Shown: positions 41,459-51,106, numbered from the stretch's first letter. The stretch: 64,000 nucleotides of DNA from Microbispora hainanensis (GCF_036186745.1 NZ_CP108086.1:7874001-7938000), one strand, 5' to 3'. Notes: generated by a model from the sequence alone, not told the origin. Made by a program: numbers and translations.

Positions 41459-42892
41459 ATGACTGTAGACATGGACAAGGCAGACATCGGAGTGACGGGC
41501 CTGGCGACCATGGGCCGCAACCTCGCCCGGAACTTCGCCCACCACGGTCACGTGGTCGCGGTGCACAACCGCACGGAGAGCCGTACCACCCGCTTCATGG
41601 AGGAGCACCGCGACGAGGGCGCGTTCCTGCCGGCGGGCACGATCGAGGAGTTCGTGGCCTCCCTCGAACGGCCACGCAAGGCGATCATCATGGTCAAGGC
41701 CGGGGCCCCCACCGACGCCGTGATCGAGGAGCTCGCCGCCGTCATGGAGCCGGGCGACATGATCATCGACGGCGGCAACGCCCACTACCTGGACACCCGC
41801 CGGCGGGAGGCCGCGCTGCGCGAGCGGGGCATCCACTTCGTCGGCACCGGAATCTCGGGCGGCGAGGAGGGCGCGCTCAACGGCCCGAGCATCATGCCGG
41901 GCGGCGACGCCGCGGCGTACGAGACGCTCGGCCCCCTGCTGGAGGACATCGCGGCGAAGGTCGACGGGGTGCCGTGCTGCGTGCACGTGGGCCCCGACGG
42001 CGCGGGCCACTTCGTCAAGATGGTGCACAACGGCATCGAATACGCGGACATGCAGCTCATCGCGGAGTCGTACGACCTGCTCCGGCAGGCTCTCGGGCTG
42101 AGCCCCAAGGAGCTGTCCGACGTCTTCCGCGAGTGGAACCGGGGCGACCTGGAGTCGTACCTGATCGAGATCACCGCCGAGGTGCTCGGTCACACCGACG
42201 CCGCCACGGGCAAGCCGTTCGTCGACGTCGTGCAGGACCAGGCCGAGCAGAAGGGCACCGGCCGCTGGACCGTGCAGAGCGCGCTCGACCTCGGCGTCCC
42301 GGTCACCGGAATCGCCGAGGCGGTGTTCGCCCGGGCGCTGTCGGGCCACCCCGAGCAGCGGGCCGCCGCCCGCTCCCTCACCGGCCCCTCGGGGACGGCC
42401 GGCGACTCCGGCCTCGTCGAGGACGTGCGGCGGGCGCTGTACGCCTCCAAGATCGTGGCGTACGCCCAGGGGTTCGACCAGATGGCCGCCGCGAGCGCGG
42501 AGTACGGCTGGAGCCTGAACCTGGGCGCGATGGCCACGATCTGGCGCGGCGGCTGCATCATCAGGGCCCGCTTCCTCGACCGGATCCGGGCGGCGTACGA
42601 CGCGGACCCGAACCTGCCGACGCTGCTGGTGGACCCGACGTTCGCCCAGGCCCTGGAGGACGCCCAGGAGTCGTGGCGGCGGGTCGTGGCGACGGCGGCG
42701 ACGATCGGGGTGCCCACGCCGGGCTTCTCCTCGGCGCTGGCCTATTACGACGGGCTGCGCCGTGACCGGCTCCCCGCCGCGCTGCTGCAGGGGCTGCGCG
42801 ACTTCTTCGGCGCGCACACCTACCGGAGGGTCGACCGGGAGGGCTCCTTCCACACCGACTGGTCGGGCGACCGGGCCGAGCGGCCCGCCTGA
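41459..42892 (+). CDS. gnd: 6-phosphogluconate dehydrogenase, decarboxylating
   Basis: 477 residues from ATG 41459. It oxidises 6-phosphogluconate to ribulose 5-phosphate and CO2 in the pentose phosphate pathway. Rossmann motif GVTGLATMGRNLARNFAHHG with NRTESR for NADP, DGGNAHYLDTRRREAALRER, GTGISGGEEGALNGPSIMPG (substrate loop), GAGHFVKMVHNGIEYADMQL with catalytic Lys and Asn, and IWRGGCIIRARFLDRI near the end. It has the long-form length, unlike the roughly 300-residue type also common in actinomycetes. Confidence 0.95.
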   Translation: MTVDMDKADIGVTGLATMGRNLARNFAHHGHVVAVHNRTESRTTRFMEEHRDEGAFLPAGTIEEFVASLERPRKAIIMVKAGAPTDAVIEELAAVMEPGDMIIDGGNAHYLDTRRREAALRERGIHFVGTGISGGEEGALNGPSIMPGGDAAAYETLGPLLEDIAAKVDGVPCCVHVGPDGAGHFVKMVHNGIEYADMQLIAESYDLLRQALGLSPKELSDVFREWNRGDLESYLIEITAEVLGHTDAATGKPFVDVVQDQAEQKGTGRWTVQSALDLGVPVTGIAEAVFARALSGHPEQRAAARSLTGPSGTAGDSGLVEDVRRALYASKIVAYAQGFDQMAAASAEYGWSLNLGAMATIWRGGCIIRARFLDRIRAAYDADPNLPTLLVDPTFAQALEDAQESWRRVVATAATIGVPTPGFSSALAYYDGLRRDRLPAALLQGLRDFFGAHTYRRVDREGSFHTDWSGDRAERPA

Positions 42893-42908
42893 CCGGCCCG
42901 CAGAACGC

Positions 42909-42946
42909 GATACGGCGCACGTCCGCGCGGGGACGTGCGCCGTATC
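42909..42946. terminator. Bidirectional hairpin between gnd and the DHA2 exporter
   Basis: GATACGGCGCACGTCC pairs perfectly with GGACGTGCGCCGTATC around a six-base loop, placed between two converging genes. Confidence 0.88.
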
Positions 42947-42994
42947 GTCATCGGCTCCGGATCAGGTCATCCGGGCCGGGTCATCCGGGCCGGG

Positions 42995-44593
42995 TCACTC
43001 GAAGGCGGCGGCCGCCATCGGCTCCGCCTTCTCGCCGGGGGCGGCGCCGGGAGCGCCGCTGCGCAGCGGGACGTGCTTGATGAAGGCCGCGATGATCGGG
43101 ACGACCGCGGCGAACACGACCGACCACAGGAAGACCGTTCCGATCGTGTTGGCGAGCGCCTCCAGGAAGCCCGACTTGATCGTCGGCGGGAGAGCGTCGA
43201 GCACCTTGCGGTCGATCGTCCCGCCGCCGGAGCCCGCCAGTGCTGCGGCCTGCGGGCCGAGCTTGGCGCTGATCTCGTCGACCAGCCGGCTGTTGAAGAT
43301 GGCGCCGAACAGCGAGATGCCGAACGAACCGCCGATCGAGCGGAAGAACGTCGAGGCGCTGCTGGCGACGCCGATGTCCTTCTGCTCGACGCTGTTCTGC
43401 GCGATCAGCATGGTCGTCTGCATCAGGAAGCCCATGCCGAGGCCGAGGACGGCGATGTAGACGCCGGTCCGCCAGGCGGGGGTGTGGACGTCCTGCGTCG
43501 ACAGCAGCCACATCCCGATGGCCATGATCACGCCACCGATCACCGGGAAGCTCTTGTACTTGCCCGTCTTGGTGATCGCCCGGCCGACGAACAGCGACAC
43601 GACCATCGACGAGGCCATCATCGGCAGCAGGAGCAGACCGGAGTTGGTGGCCGTCGAGCCCTGCACGATCTGCTGGAACATCGGCAGGAAGGTGATCGCG
43701 CCGAACATCGCGAAGCCGAGCAGGAAGCCGAGCAGGTTGATCAGCGTGAAGTTCCGGTTGGCGAACACGTGCAGCGGCAGAATCGGCTCGGCCGCCTTGC
43801 GCTCGATCGGGATGAACACCGCCAGCGCGACGACCGCCAGGGCGGCCAGCCCCAGAATCTGCCACGAGCCCCACGGGTAGCCGTGCTCCTGACCACCCCA
43901 CGAGGTGATCAGCACGATCGCCGTGATCGCCACGGTGAGGACGGCCGCGCCGGCCCAGTCGATGCGGTGCTCGGTGCGGTGCTTGGGCAGGTGCAGCTTG
44001 AGCACCAGCCAGAGCAGCGCCACGCCGCCGAGCGGCAGGTTCACGTAGAACGCCCAGCGCCAGTTGAGGTTGTCGGTGATGAACCCGCCGACGAGAGGCC
44101 CCGCGATCATGGCCAGCGACATGATCGCCGCCATGATGCCCTGGTACTGACCCCGCTCACGGGGCGGGACCAGGTCACCGATGATGGACATCACGCCCAC
44201 GATGAGCCCGCCGGCGCCGAGGCCCTGCAGCGCGCGGAAGGCGATCAGCTCGATCATGCCGTCGCCGGTGCCGCCGAACAGCGACGAGCCCGCCATGCCG
44301 CAGAGCGCGGAACCGACCAGGAAGATGATGATCGAGCTCAGGAAGATGTTCTTGCGCCCATAGAGGTCGCCGAGCTTGCCCCAGATCGGCGTGGAGACCG
44401 TGGTGCCGAGCACGTACGCGGTGGTGACCCAGGTGAAGTAGTCCAGGCCGTTGAGTTCCCCGACGATCCTCGGCATCGCCGTACCGACGATCATGTTGTC
44501 CAGCATCGCCAGCATCATCGCCAGCATCAGGCCAGGTAAAACGATCATCACTTCCCGGGACCGGCCGGGCGCGGCCGCGGTCTCCGTCGTCAT
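42995..44593 (-). CDS. MFS drug exporter, DHA2 (EmrB/QacA) family, 14 TM
   Basis: 532 residues, about 14 helices. It starts EVMIVLPGLMLAMMLAMLDN-MIVGTAMPRI, with the DHA2 acidic residue in helix 1, loop motif GKLGDLYGRKNIFLSSIIIF, and motif C in helix 5 (GIMAAIMSLAMIAGPLVGGF). It probably pumps toxic amphiphilic compounds by proton antiport. It is divergent from a TetR regulator with two operator-like repeats between, so expression is likely drug-inducible. Confidence 0.9.
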   Translation of the reverse strand: MTTETAAAPGRSREVMIVLPGLMLAMMLAMLDNMIVGTAMPRIVGELNGLDYFTWVTTAYVLGTTVSTPIWGKLGDLYGRKNIFLSSIIIFLVGSALCGMAGSSLFGGTGDGMIELIAFRALQGLGAGGLIVGVMSIIGDLVPPRERGQYQGIMAAIMSLAMIAGPLVGGFITDNLNWRWAFYVNLPLGGVALLWLVLKLHLPKHRTEHRIDWAGAAVLTVAITAIVLITSWGGQEHGYPWGSWQILGLAALAVVALAVFIPIERKAAEPILPLHVFANRNFTLINLLGFLLGFAMFGAITFLPMFQQIVQGSTATNSGLLLLPMMASSMVVSLFVGRAITKTGKYKSFPVIGGVIMAIGMWLLSTQDVHTPAWRTGVYIAVLGLGMGFLMQTTMLIAQNSVEQKDIGVASSASTFFRSIGGSFGISLFGAIFNSRLVDEISAKLGPQAAALAGSGGGTIDRKVLDALPPTIKSGFLEALANTIGTVFLWSVVFAAVVPIIAAFIKHVPLRSGAPGAAPGEKAEPMAAAAFE

Positions 44594-44620
44594 GGGTGCC
44601 CCCTTTGGAGAAAATTACTT

Positions 44621-44679
44621 ACTTGCCGACAGGCTAGTGCCCGAGGCACGGTATTGTCCTTACTTGCCGGCCGTCAAGT
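44621..44679. promoter_or_regulatory. Two TetR-operator-like palindromes
   Basis: ACTTGCCGGCCGTCAAGT at 44662-44679 is an 18-bp inverted repeat with two mismatches. ACTTGCCGACAGGCTAGT at 44621-44638 repeats it with fewer paired bases. They are 41 bases apart, close to four helical turns, and lie between the DHA2 and TetR starts. Confidence 0.72.
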
Positions 44680-44697
44680 TAATTAGGAACCGTTGGA

Positions 44698-45258
44698 ATG
44701 GGTGCTCAAACCGACACGCGCAGCCGCATCCAGGAGGTCGCGATCAGGCTCTTCACCGAGCAGGGGTACGAGGCGACGTCGCTCCGGGAGATAGCCGAGG
44801 CCCTCGGCGTGACCAAAGCGGCACTCTACTACCACTTCCGCACCAAGGAAGACATCGTCGCCAGCCTGATCGAAGACCGCGTCAAGGCGCTGGACGAGCT
44901 GATCGCGTGGGCGAACGGGCACCCGCGCACCCCGGAGACCCGGGGGGAGCTCATCCGCCGCTACTCGGCGCAGATGTCCGAGGGACGCCACCACGAGATC
45001 ATGCAGTTCATGGACCGCAACAAGACGGCGTTGCAGGGCCACGCCCAGGTCGACCTGATGCGAGAGCGCCTGGGCGAGCTGATGCAGGCGCTGTGCGGCC
45101 CGGACGACCCGCTGCCGGTCCGGCTGCGGCGCTCGATGGCGCTGTTCGCGATGCACGCGGCCTGGTTCTTCCTCCGCGACGAATCCTCGACCGAGGAGGA
45201 GCGGACCGCTGCGGGACTGCAGGTCGCACTGGAATTGGCCGACGCCTCGGGTAGTTGA
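44698..45258 (+). CDS. TetR-family repressor
   Basis: 186 residues. HTH: AIRLFTEQGYEATSLREIAE, ALGVTKAALYYHFRTKEDIV. The C-terminal helical domain has ELMQALCGPDDPLPVRLRRS, expected to bind the ligand. It most likely represses the divergent DHA2 exporter and itself through the palindromes at 44621-44679. Confidence 0.92.
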   Translation: MGAQTDTRSRIQEVAIRLFTEQGYEATSLREIAEALGVTKAALYYHFRTKEDIVASLIEDRVKALDELIAWANGHPRTPETRGELIRRYSAQMSEGRHHEIMQFMDRNKTALQGHAQVDLMRERLGELMQALCGPDDPLPVRLRRSMALFAMHAAWFFLRDESSTEEERTAAGLQVALELADASGS

Positions 45259-45285
45259 TCCCTCTCTCGTGGGAAGGTGATCGAC

Positions 45286-45687
45286 ATGCTCTTCGGACAG
45301 GAACACGTCAAGCGTTACATCGAGACCGACGGCGAGGAAGGCCACGACTGGCAGGGCACCACGGTGGCCATCCTCACCACCAAGGGCCGCAAGTCGGGCC
45401 TGCCTCGCAGCACTCCTTTGATCTATCAGCCGTACGGCGACGCCTATCTGGTGGTGGCCTCCAAGGGCGGTGCGCCCGAGCACCCGCTCTGGTATCGCAA
45501 CCTCCAGGCCGATCCCGAGGTGGAGTTCCAGATCAAGGGAGACAGGTTCAAGGCGCACGCCCGTACGGCGACCCCGGAGGAACGCCCGGACATGTGGCGG
45601 ACGATGACCGCCGCGTGGCCCGCGTACGACGAGTACGCGACCAAGACCGACCGGGAGATCCCGATCGTCGTCATCGAACGCGTGTAG
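45286..45687 (+). CDS. Deazaflavin (F420)-dependent nitroreductase family protein
   Basis: 133 residues from ATG 45286 (GGAAGG eight bases upstream; GTG 45277 possible). DDN-type split barrel: GEEGHDWQGTTVAILTTKGR, KSGLPRSTPLIYQPYGDAYL, VVASKGGAPEHPLWYRNLQA, VEFQIKGDRFKAHARTATPE. The TTKGRKSGLPR-T-PL segment binds F420 in relatives. It likely reduces quinones or nitro compounds. It follows the TetR gene by 27 bases and may be co-transcribed. Confidence 0.88.
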   Translation: MLFGQEHVKRYIETDGEEGHDWQGTTVAILTTKGRKSGLPRSTPLIYQPYGDAYLVVASKGGAPEHPLWYRNLQADPEVEFQIKGDRFKAHARTATPEERPDMWRTMTAAWPAYDEYATKTDREIPIVVIERV

Positions 45688-45953
45688 TTCGCCGGGCGGG
45701 CCGGGCGGCCGGTGGTCAGGAACCGCCGGCTCCCGGCTCGCCTCGTCGTCCGCACGCGGCGTCTCGTCGGCGGCGTGCAGATGGGTGCGCTCCCCGTCGT
45801 GGCCGAAGATGCTGAGGATCTCGACCGGCCCCTCGTGGGCGTCGACGCTGTGCGGGGTCATGCTCATCGGGGCCCCCTCCCGGCGAACCCGGTGACTCGT
45901 GCGGCCGGCGGCGGTATCTTTCCCGCGTGATCCTCAGTGACGGGGGAGGTTCC

Positions 45954-46637
45954 GTGAGCGACGGCCGCACCGCCGAAATCATGATCGCCGAGGCCCGCAA
46001 GGCATTCTGGGTCATGGTCGGCTTCCTGGCGCTGATCTGGGTCGTGCAGGTGGCCAACTGGGCCTCGGCCTACTCGCTCAGCTACAGCTACGGGATCAGG
46101 CCGTGGGACCTCGGGCGACTGCCCGGGATCGTGTCCGCTCCGCTCCTCCACTGGAGCTGGGAGCACATCGAGGGCAATTCCGGGCCGCTGTTCATCTTCG
46201 GGTTCCTCGCCGCCTACCGGGGCGTGCGGCGCTTCCTCGGCGTGACCGCGCTCATCGCCGTCGCCAGCGGGCTCGGCTCGTGGTTCACCGCCGACTCCTC
46301 CACGGTCGGCGCGGGCGCGAGCGGGCTGGTGTTCGGCTACTTCGGGTACGTGCTCGTACGCGGAGCCTTCGACCGGCATCTGATCGACATCGTCATCGGC
46401 CTGGTCATGGGCCTGTGCTTCGCCTACCAGTTCGCCGGCCTGCTGCCCGCCGAGGGCATCGGCTGGCAGGCCCACGTCTTCGGTTTCGCCGGCGGCATCC
46501 TCGGCGGCTACCTGTTCCGCGACCGGAAGGCCAAGCACATCGGCAAGGGCACGACCGGGAGCGCGGCCCCCGGCACGAACGCCCCTCCCGGCTCCAGGGC
46601 GGCCCTGCTCAAGGAGATCGAGGACCTCGGCCTGTGA
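45954..46637 (+). CDS. Rhomboid-family intramembrane serine protease
   Basis: 227 residues from GTG 45954 (GGGGGAGG four bases upstream; GTG 45927 is in frame). Six helices. Helix 2 region LLHWSWEHIEGNSGPLFIFG is the His-x-x-x-x-N motif, STVGAGASGLVFGYFGYVLV holds the catalytic Ser in GASG, and WQAHVFGFAGGILGGYLF the catalytic His. It cleaves transmembrane segments of unknown partners. The tail has a short Gly/Pro-rich linker and RAALLKEIEDLGL. Confidence 0.85.
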   Translation: MSDGRTAEIMIAEARKAFWVMVGFLALIWVVQVANWASAYSLSYSYGIRPWDLGRLPGIVSAPLLHWSWEHIEGNSGPLFIFGFLAAYRGVRRFLGVTALIAVASGLGSWFTADSSTVGAGASGLVFGYFGYVLVRGAFDRHLIDIVIGLVMGLCFAYQFAGLLPAEGIGWQAHVFGFAGGILGGYLFRDRKAKHIGKGTTGSAAPGTNAPPGSRAALLKEIEDLGL

Positions 46638-46647
46638 CGCGTACGGG

Positions 46648-47796
46648 TCAGACCTCGCACGGGTCGGGCGGGTAGAGGGGGATGGTGGCGGTGAGCGCGA
46701 ACCCGCCCTCGCGGGTCGGGCCGTACGTGAGCCGCCCGCCCAGCTGGGCGACGCGCTCACGCAGGCCCGGCAGCCCGTAGCCGCCTCCGGCGTCGGCGGG
46801 CACCCGGACCGGCACCGCCCGGCCCTTGCCGCTGTTGACGACCGACACGTTCAGCACGTCGCCGTGTGCCTCGCAGACCACCTGCACGTCTGCCCCGGGC
46901 GCGTGTTTGCGCACGTTGTTGAGGCCCTCCTGGACGACGCGGTAGCAGGCGTGACCGGCCTGCCGCGACAGCGTCTCCTCCGGCACGTCGTAGTGCAGGG
47001 CGACGCGCAGGCCGGTGGCCCTGCTCTCCTCGACCAGGCGGGGTATCCCCTCGACGCTCTCCGCCGAGGGAGGCAGGTCCCTGCGCCGCAGCGCCGTGAG
47101 CAGCTCGCGCAGCTCGGTCAGCGCCCGCACGCCCTTGTCCTCGATGTTCCTGGCCAGCTTGCGGATCTCCTCCAGCTCGTCGGTGTCCTGGATGAGCCCG
47201 GCGTTCAGCACCATCACGGTCACCGCGTGCGTCACCGTGTCGTGCAGCTCACCGGCGATGCGGCGGCGTTCCTGGGCGGCGGCGCGCTCCTCGCGCGCCC
47301 GCACGCCCGCGCGCAGCTCCCGGATCATCGTGCGGTAGCGCCACACCCACGTGCCCACCAGCGCGGGCAGGAAGATCAGTGTGATCGCCCGCACCGCCAG
47401 GGCGACCGGCAGCCGGTCGGTGTAGGGGCTCGCCCAGTCGGCCAGCATGTAGACCCCGGCGAGCGCGGCGGCCACCCACGGCCATCGGCGCACCGTGTTC
47501 TGCGCCGTCATCGAGTACGCCGCCAGCATCAGCGGGATGGTCTCGCCCGCGAGCAGGGCGCAGGCGACCGTGGCCCCGATCATCGGCCAGGCCACGCTGC
47601 GCCGCACCAGCATGGACAGGGCCGCCGCGCACACGGCGGCGACCTGCGCCCACCACGGCACGGCGAGGAACGGCAGGTCCGGGAAGGAGTGGCCGAACAA
47701 CACCGGCGGCAGCCCGAAGGCGAGCACCGCGACGGCGAGCAGCACGTCAGCCGCCGCCTCCCGGCGCTCGGCGAGCCCGGCCCACTTCTCCCCCAT
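46648..47796 (-). CDS. Orphan NarL-type sensor histidine kinase
   Basis: 382 residues. Five to six N-terminal helices (LLAVAVLAFGLPPVLFGHSF to ITLIFLPALVGTWVWRYRTM), a HisKA_3 dimerisation helix with the phosphorylated His in AQERRRIAGELHDTVTHAVT, and a HATPase_c domain with VVQEGLNNVRKHAPGADVQV (N box) and GGYGLPGLRERVAQLGGRLT (G box). Signal unknown. No NarL/LuxR response regulator is adjacent, so its partner lies elsewhere. It converges with the rhomboid gene with 10 bases between. Confidence 0.9.
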   Translation of the reverse strand: MGEKWAGLAERREAAADVLLAVAVLAFGLPPVLFGHSFPDLPFLAVPWWAQVAAVCAAALSMLVRRSVAWPMIGATVACALLAGETIPLMLAAYSMTAQNTVRRWPWVAAALAGVYMLADWASPYTDRLPVALAVRAITLIFLPALVGTWVWRYRTMIRELRAGVRAREERAAAQERRRIAGELHDTVTHAVTVMVLNAGLIQDTDELEEIRKLARNIEDKGVRALTELRELLTALRRRDLPPSAESVEGIPRLVEESRATGLRVALHYDVPEETLSRQAGHACYRVVQEGLNNVRKHAPGADVQVVCEAHGDVLNVSVVNSGKGRAVPVRVPADAGGGYGLPGLRERVAQLGGRLTYGPTREGGFALTATIPLYPPDPCEV

Positions 47797-47921
47797 ACCG
47801 CTAGTTTGTGGGTTTGACCTGCGGCTTCGTGCAGCGCCACACCCCTTTGACGTAGCTGTGCCACACCTTGCCGTACGCCGGGCCGGTCGAAACAGTCATG
47901 CGTCTTGGGCAGGATAAGAGC

Positions 47922-50435
47922 GTGAGCGACAGCATGAGCCTCCTCCGCCGTCTTCCGTCCGGCCCAGAAGCCGGAGCCGACCCGGACGCGCTGTTCGACG
48001 CGTTCGCGTCCTGGAACGCCGATCGGGGGCTCACGCTCTACCCGGCACAGGAGGAGGCGCTGATCGAGGTCGTCTCCGGCAACAACGTGATCGTGTCCAC
48101 GCCCACGGGCTCGGGCAAGAGCCTGATCGCGGCAGGGGCGCACTTCGCGGCGCTGGCCCGCGACGAGATCAGCTTCTACACCGCGCCGATCAAGGCGCTG
48201 GTGTCGGAGAAGTTCTTCGACCTGTGCGCGCTGTTCGGCACCGAGAACGTCGGCATGATGACCGGCGACGCCACCGTGAACGCCGACGCGCCCGTCATCT
48301 GCTGCACCGCCGAGATCCTCGCCCAGATCGCGCTGCGCGACGGAGCGGACGCCGACGTCGGCACCGTGATCATGGACGAGTTCCACTTCTACGCCGAGCC
48401 CGACCGCGGCTGGGCCTGGCAGGTGCCGCTGCTGGAGCTGCCGCAGGCGCAGTTCGTGCTCATGTCGGCCACGCTCGGCGACGTCGAGCGCTTCCAGACC
48501 GACCTCACCCGCCGCACGGGCCGCCCCACCAGCGTGGTCAAGCACGCCGAGCGCCCGGTGCCGCTGATCTACTCCTACCGCACCACTCCCCTGCACGAGA
48601 CGCTGGAGGAGCTGCTGTCCACCCAGCAGGCCCCGGTCTACGTCGTGCACTTCACGCAGGCCGCGGCGATGGAGCGGGCCCAGGCGCTCATGAGCATCAA
48701 CATGTGCACCAAGGCCGAGAAGGAGGCCATCGCCGCCCTCATCGGCAACTTCCGCTTCACGACCCGCTTCGGCCGGGCCCTGTCCCGGCTCGTACGGCAT
48801 GGCATCGGCGTGCACCACGCGGGCATGCTGCCGAAATACCGCCGCCTGGTGGAGCGGCTGGCCCAGGCGGGCCTGCTGAAGGTCATCTGCGGCACCGACA
48901 CGCTCGGCGTTGGGGTCAACGTCCCGATCCGCACCGTGCTGTTCACGGCGCTGTCGAAGTTCGACGGCACCAAGGTGCGGCGGCTGCGGGCGCGGGAGTT
49001 CCACCAGATCGCCGGGCGGGCCGGGCGGGCCGGTTTCGACACGGTCGGATACGTCGTCTGCCAGGCGCCCGACCACGTGATCGAGAACGAGCGGGCGCTG
49101 GCGAAGATCGGCGACGACCCCAAGCGGCGCCGCGGCTACGCGCGCAAGAAGCCCCCGGAGGGGTTCGTCGGCTGGAGCGAGGACACGTTCGAGAAGCTCC
49201 AGACGGCCGAGCCCGAGCCGCTGACCTCCCGGTTCAAGGTCAGCAACGCCATGCTGCTGTCGATCATCAACCGGCCCGGCGACTGCTTCCAGGCGATGAA
49301 GCGGCTGCTCACCGACAACCACGAGGACCGCAAGGCGCAGCGCCGCCACATCAGCCACGCCATCGCGATCTACCGCTCGCTGCTGGCCGGCGGCATCGTG
49401 GAGAAGCTCGCCGAGCCCGACGAGCACGGCCGGATGGCCCGGCTCACCGTCGACCTCCAGGAGGACTTCGCGCTCAACCAGGCGCTGTCCACCTTCGCGC
49501 TGGCCTCCTTCGAGCTGCTCGACCGCGCCTCCCCGACGTACGCGCTCGACATGGTCTCGATCGTCGAGTCCACGCTCGACGACCCCCGGCAGATCCTGCA
49601 CGCCCAGCTCAACAAGGCCAGGGCCGAGGCGGTCGCGCAGATGAAGGCCGACGGCATCGAGTATGAGGAGCGGATGGAGCGCCTCGCCGAGATCACCCAT
49701 CCGATGCCGCTGGCCGACCTGCTCTTCGGCGCGTACGAGACCTACCGGCGCGGCCACCCGTGGGTCGGCGACCACGTCGTCAGCCCCAAGACGATCGTGC
49801 GCGACATGTACGAGCGGGCCATGACCTTCACCGAGTACATCCAGTTCTACGAGCTGGCCCGCTCGGAGGGCACGGTGCTGCGCTACCTGGCCGACGCCTA
49901 CCGGACGCTGTCGAAGACGGTGCCCGAGCACCTGAAGACCGACGACCTGGTGGACCTCATCGAATGGCTCGGCGAGCTGGTGCGCCAGGTCGACTCCAGC
50001 CTGATCGACGAGTGGGAGAAGCTGGCCAACCCCGCCGAGGCGCTGGCGGCCGGGGAGGAGCTGGAGACCAAGACCCGCCCGGTCACCGCCAACGCCCGCG
50101 CCTTCCGGGTGCTGGTCCGCAACGCGATGTTCCGGCTGGTGGAGCTCGCCGCGCTCGACCGAGAGGAGGAGCTGGTCGAGCTCTACCCGGACGTCGACTG
50201 GGCCGCGGGCCTCGACGCCTACTACGAGGAGCACGACGAGATCCTCACCGGCCCGGCCGCCCGCGGCCCGGCCCTGCTGCTCATCGAGGAGGAGAAGGAG
50301 CTGTGGCGGGTGCGTCAGATCATCGACGACCCGGCAGGCGACCACGACTGGGGCATCGGCGCCGAGGTCGACCTGGCCGCCTCCGACGAGGAGGGCCACG
50401 CCGTGCTCCACGTCACCGGCCTCACCCGCCTCTGA
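47922..50435 (+). CDS. Ski2-like DEAD/DEAH helicase (DUF3516 C-terminus)
   Basis: 837 residues from GTG 47922 (ATG 47898 and 47934 in frame). Walker A IVSTPTGSGKSLIAAGAHFA, motif Ia TAPIKALVSEKFFDL, motif II VIMDEFHFYAEPDRGWAWQV (DEFH), motif III LMSATLGDVERF, motif IV-VI VHFTQAAAMERA, GTDTLGVGVNVPIRTVLFTA and EFHQIAGRAGRAGFDTVGYV. The long C-terminal DUF3516 region is typical of the actinobacterial form. It probably unwinds structured RNA or RNA-DNA; exact role unknown. Confidence 0.92.
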   Translation: MSDSMSLLRRLPSGPEAGADPDALFDAFASWNADRGLTLYPAQEEALIEVVSGNNVIVSTPTGSGKSLIAAGAHFAALARDEISFYTAPIKALVSEKFFDLCALFGTENVGMMTGDATVNADAPVICCTAEILAQIALRDGADADVGTVIMDEFHFYAEPDRGWAWQVPLLELPQAQFVLMSATLGDVERFQTDLTRRTGRPTSVVKHAERPVPLIYSYRTTPLHETLEELLSTQQAPVYVVHFTQAAAMERAQALMSINMCTKAEKEAIAALIGNFRFTTRFGRALSRLVRHGIGVHHAGMLPKYRRLVERLAQAGLLKVICGTDTLGVGVNVPIRTVLFTALSKFDGTKVRRLRAREFHQIAGRAGRAGFDTVGYVVCQAPDHVIENERALAKIGDDPKRRRGYARKKPPEGFVGWSEDTFEKLQTAEPEPLTSRFKVSNAMLLSIINRPGDCFQAMKRLLTDNHEDRKAQRRHISHAIAIYRSLLAGGIVEKLAEPDEHGRMARLTVDLQEDFALNQALSTFALASFELLDRASPTYALDMVSIVESTLDDPRQILHAQLNKARAEAVAQMKADGIEYEERMERLAEITHPMPLADLLFGAYETYRRGHPWVGDHVVSPKTIVRDMYERAMTFTEYIQFYELARSEGTVLRYLADAYRTLSKTVPEHLKTDDLVDLIEWLGELVRQVDSSLIDEWEKLANPAEALAAGEELETKTRPVTANARAFRVLVRNAMFRLVELAALDREEELVELYPDVDWAAGLDAYYEEHDEILTGPAARGPALLLIEEEKELWRVRQIIDDPAGDHDWGIGAEVDLAASDEEGHAVLHVTGLTRL

Positions 50436-50473
50436 GCCGCGTCCACCTCTGAGGGGCGGCGTACGGCGCCCGC

Positions 50474-50990
50474 TCAGCCGTAGAACTTCCTGGCGCCCTC
50501 GTGGAGCGGCACGGGGTCGGTCTTCGGCGCGTCGGCCAAGGTGATCTCCTTGGCCGACGCGTGCACTGCGGGCGTCCATCTCGATCGCGAGGAAGACGCC
50601 AGGTAGTAGAGGACGGTCGGGATCGTGGCGTAGACGAGCACGGTCAGGTAGCTCACGCGCAGGTATTCGGCGATGATGAACGCCGCCGCGCCCAGCGTGG
50701 GAGGCGAGAGGATCGCGCCGATGCCGGCCGCCGCCAGCACTCCCCCGGCCTGCTCGCGCGGGTAGCCGGCGCGGCGCAGGATGGGCCAGGCCACGCTGCC
50801 CACGCTCACCGTCGTCGCCACGCCGGAGCCGCTCACCGTGCCGAGCAGGAACCCCGCGAGCGTGACCGTGCGCCACGGCGCGGAGCGCGAGCGGCGGAAC
50901 GCGGCGAAGAACCGGCCCGCCCTGGAGGCGTCCAGCACGGCGCGAGGGGCTCCGGCTGTCAAAGCCCGATCGGGCATGGCCCGTTCCGGG
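50474..50990 (-). pseudogene. TRAP-TAXI transporter relic (permease middle joined to receptor end)
   Basis: The minus strand reads RFFAAFRRSRSAPWRTVTLA, GFLLGTVSGSGVATTVSVGS, VAWPILRRAGYPREQAGGVL, AAAGIGAILSPPTLGAAAFI, IAEYLRVSYLTVLVYATIPT, part of a fused TRAP-type permease, as far as VLYYL. The natural continuation (GVFLAIEMDAR) is one frame over near 50600. It is followed by SAKEITLADAPKTDPVPLHE-GARKFYG, the C-terminus of a TAXI solute-binding protein. Two genes of a TRAP operon have thus been joined by a large deletion plus a frameshift. The ends of both genes are missing. Confidence 0.75.
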
Positions 50991-51106
50991 GAACACCACG
51001 CGCCGCCCCGCCGGTCTCGGCACGATAGCCAGCACCACCACGATCCCCGTCCGCGAATGTCGGTGGCGGCGCGTACGTTCACGCCGGAAGCACGTCCGAG
51101 TTGGTG

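Noticed and set aside
44683-45867. A 394-codon open frame on the minus strand beginning MSMTPHSVDAHEGPVEILSI
   Set aside because: It runs antisense through the F420-reductase and TetR genes, has no family resemblance and looks like a GC-rich shadow frame; only its first 50 codons fall in free space.
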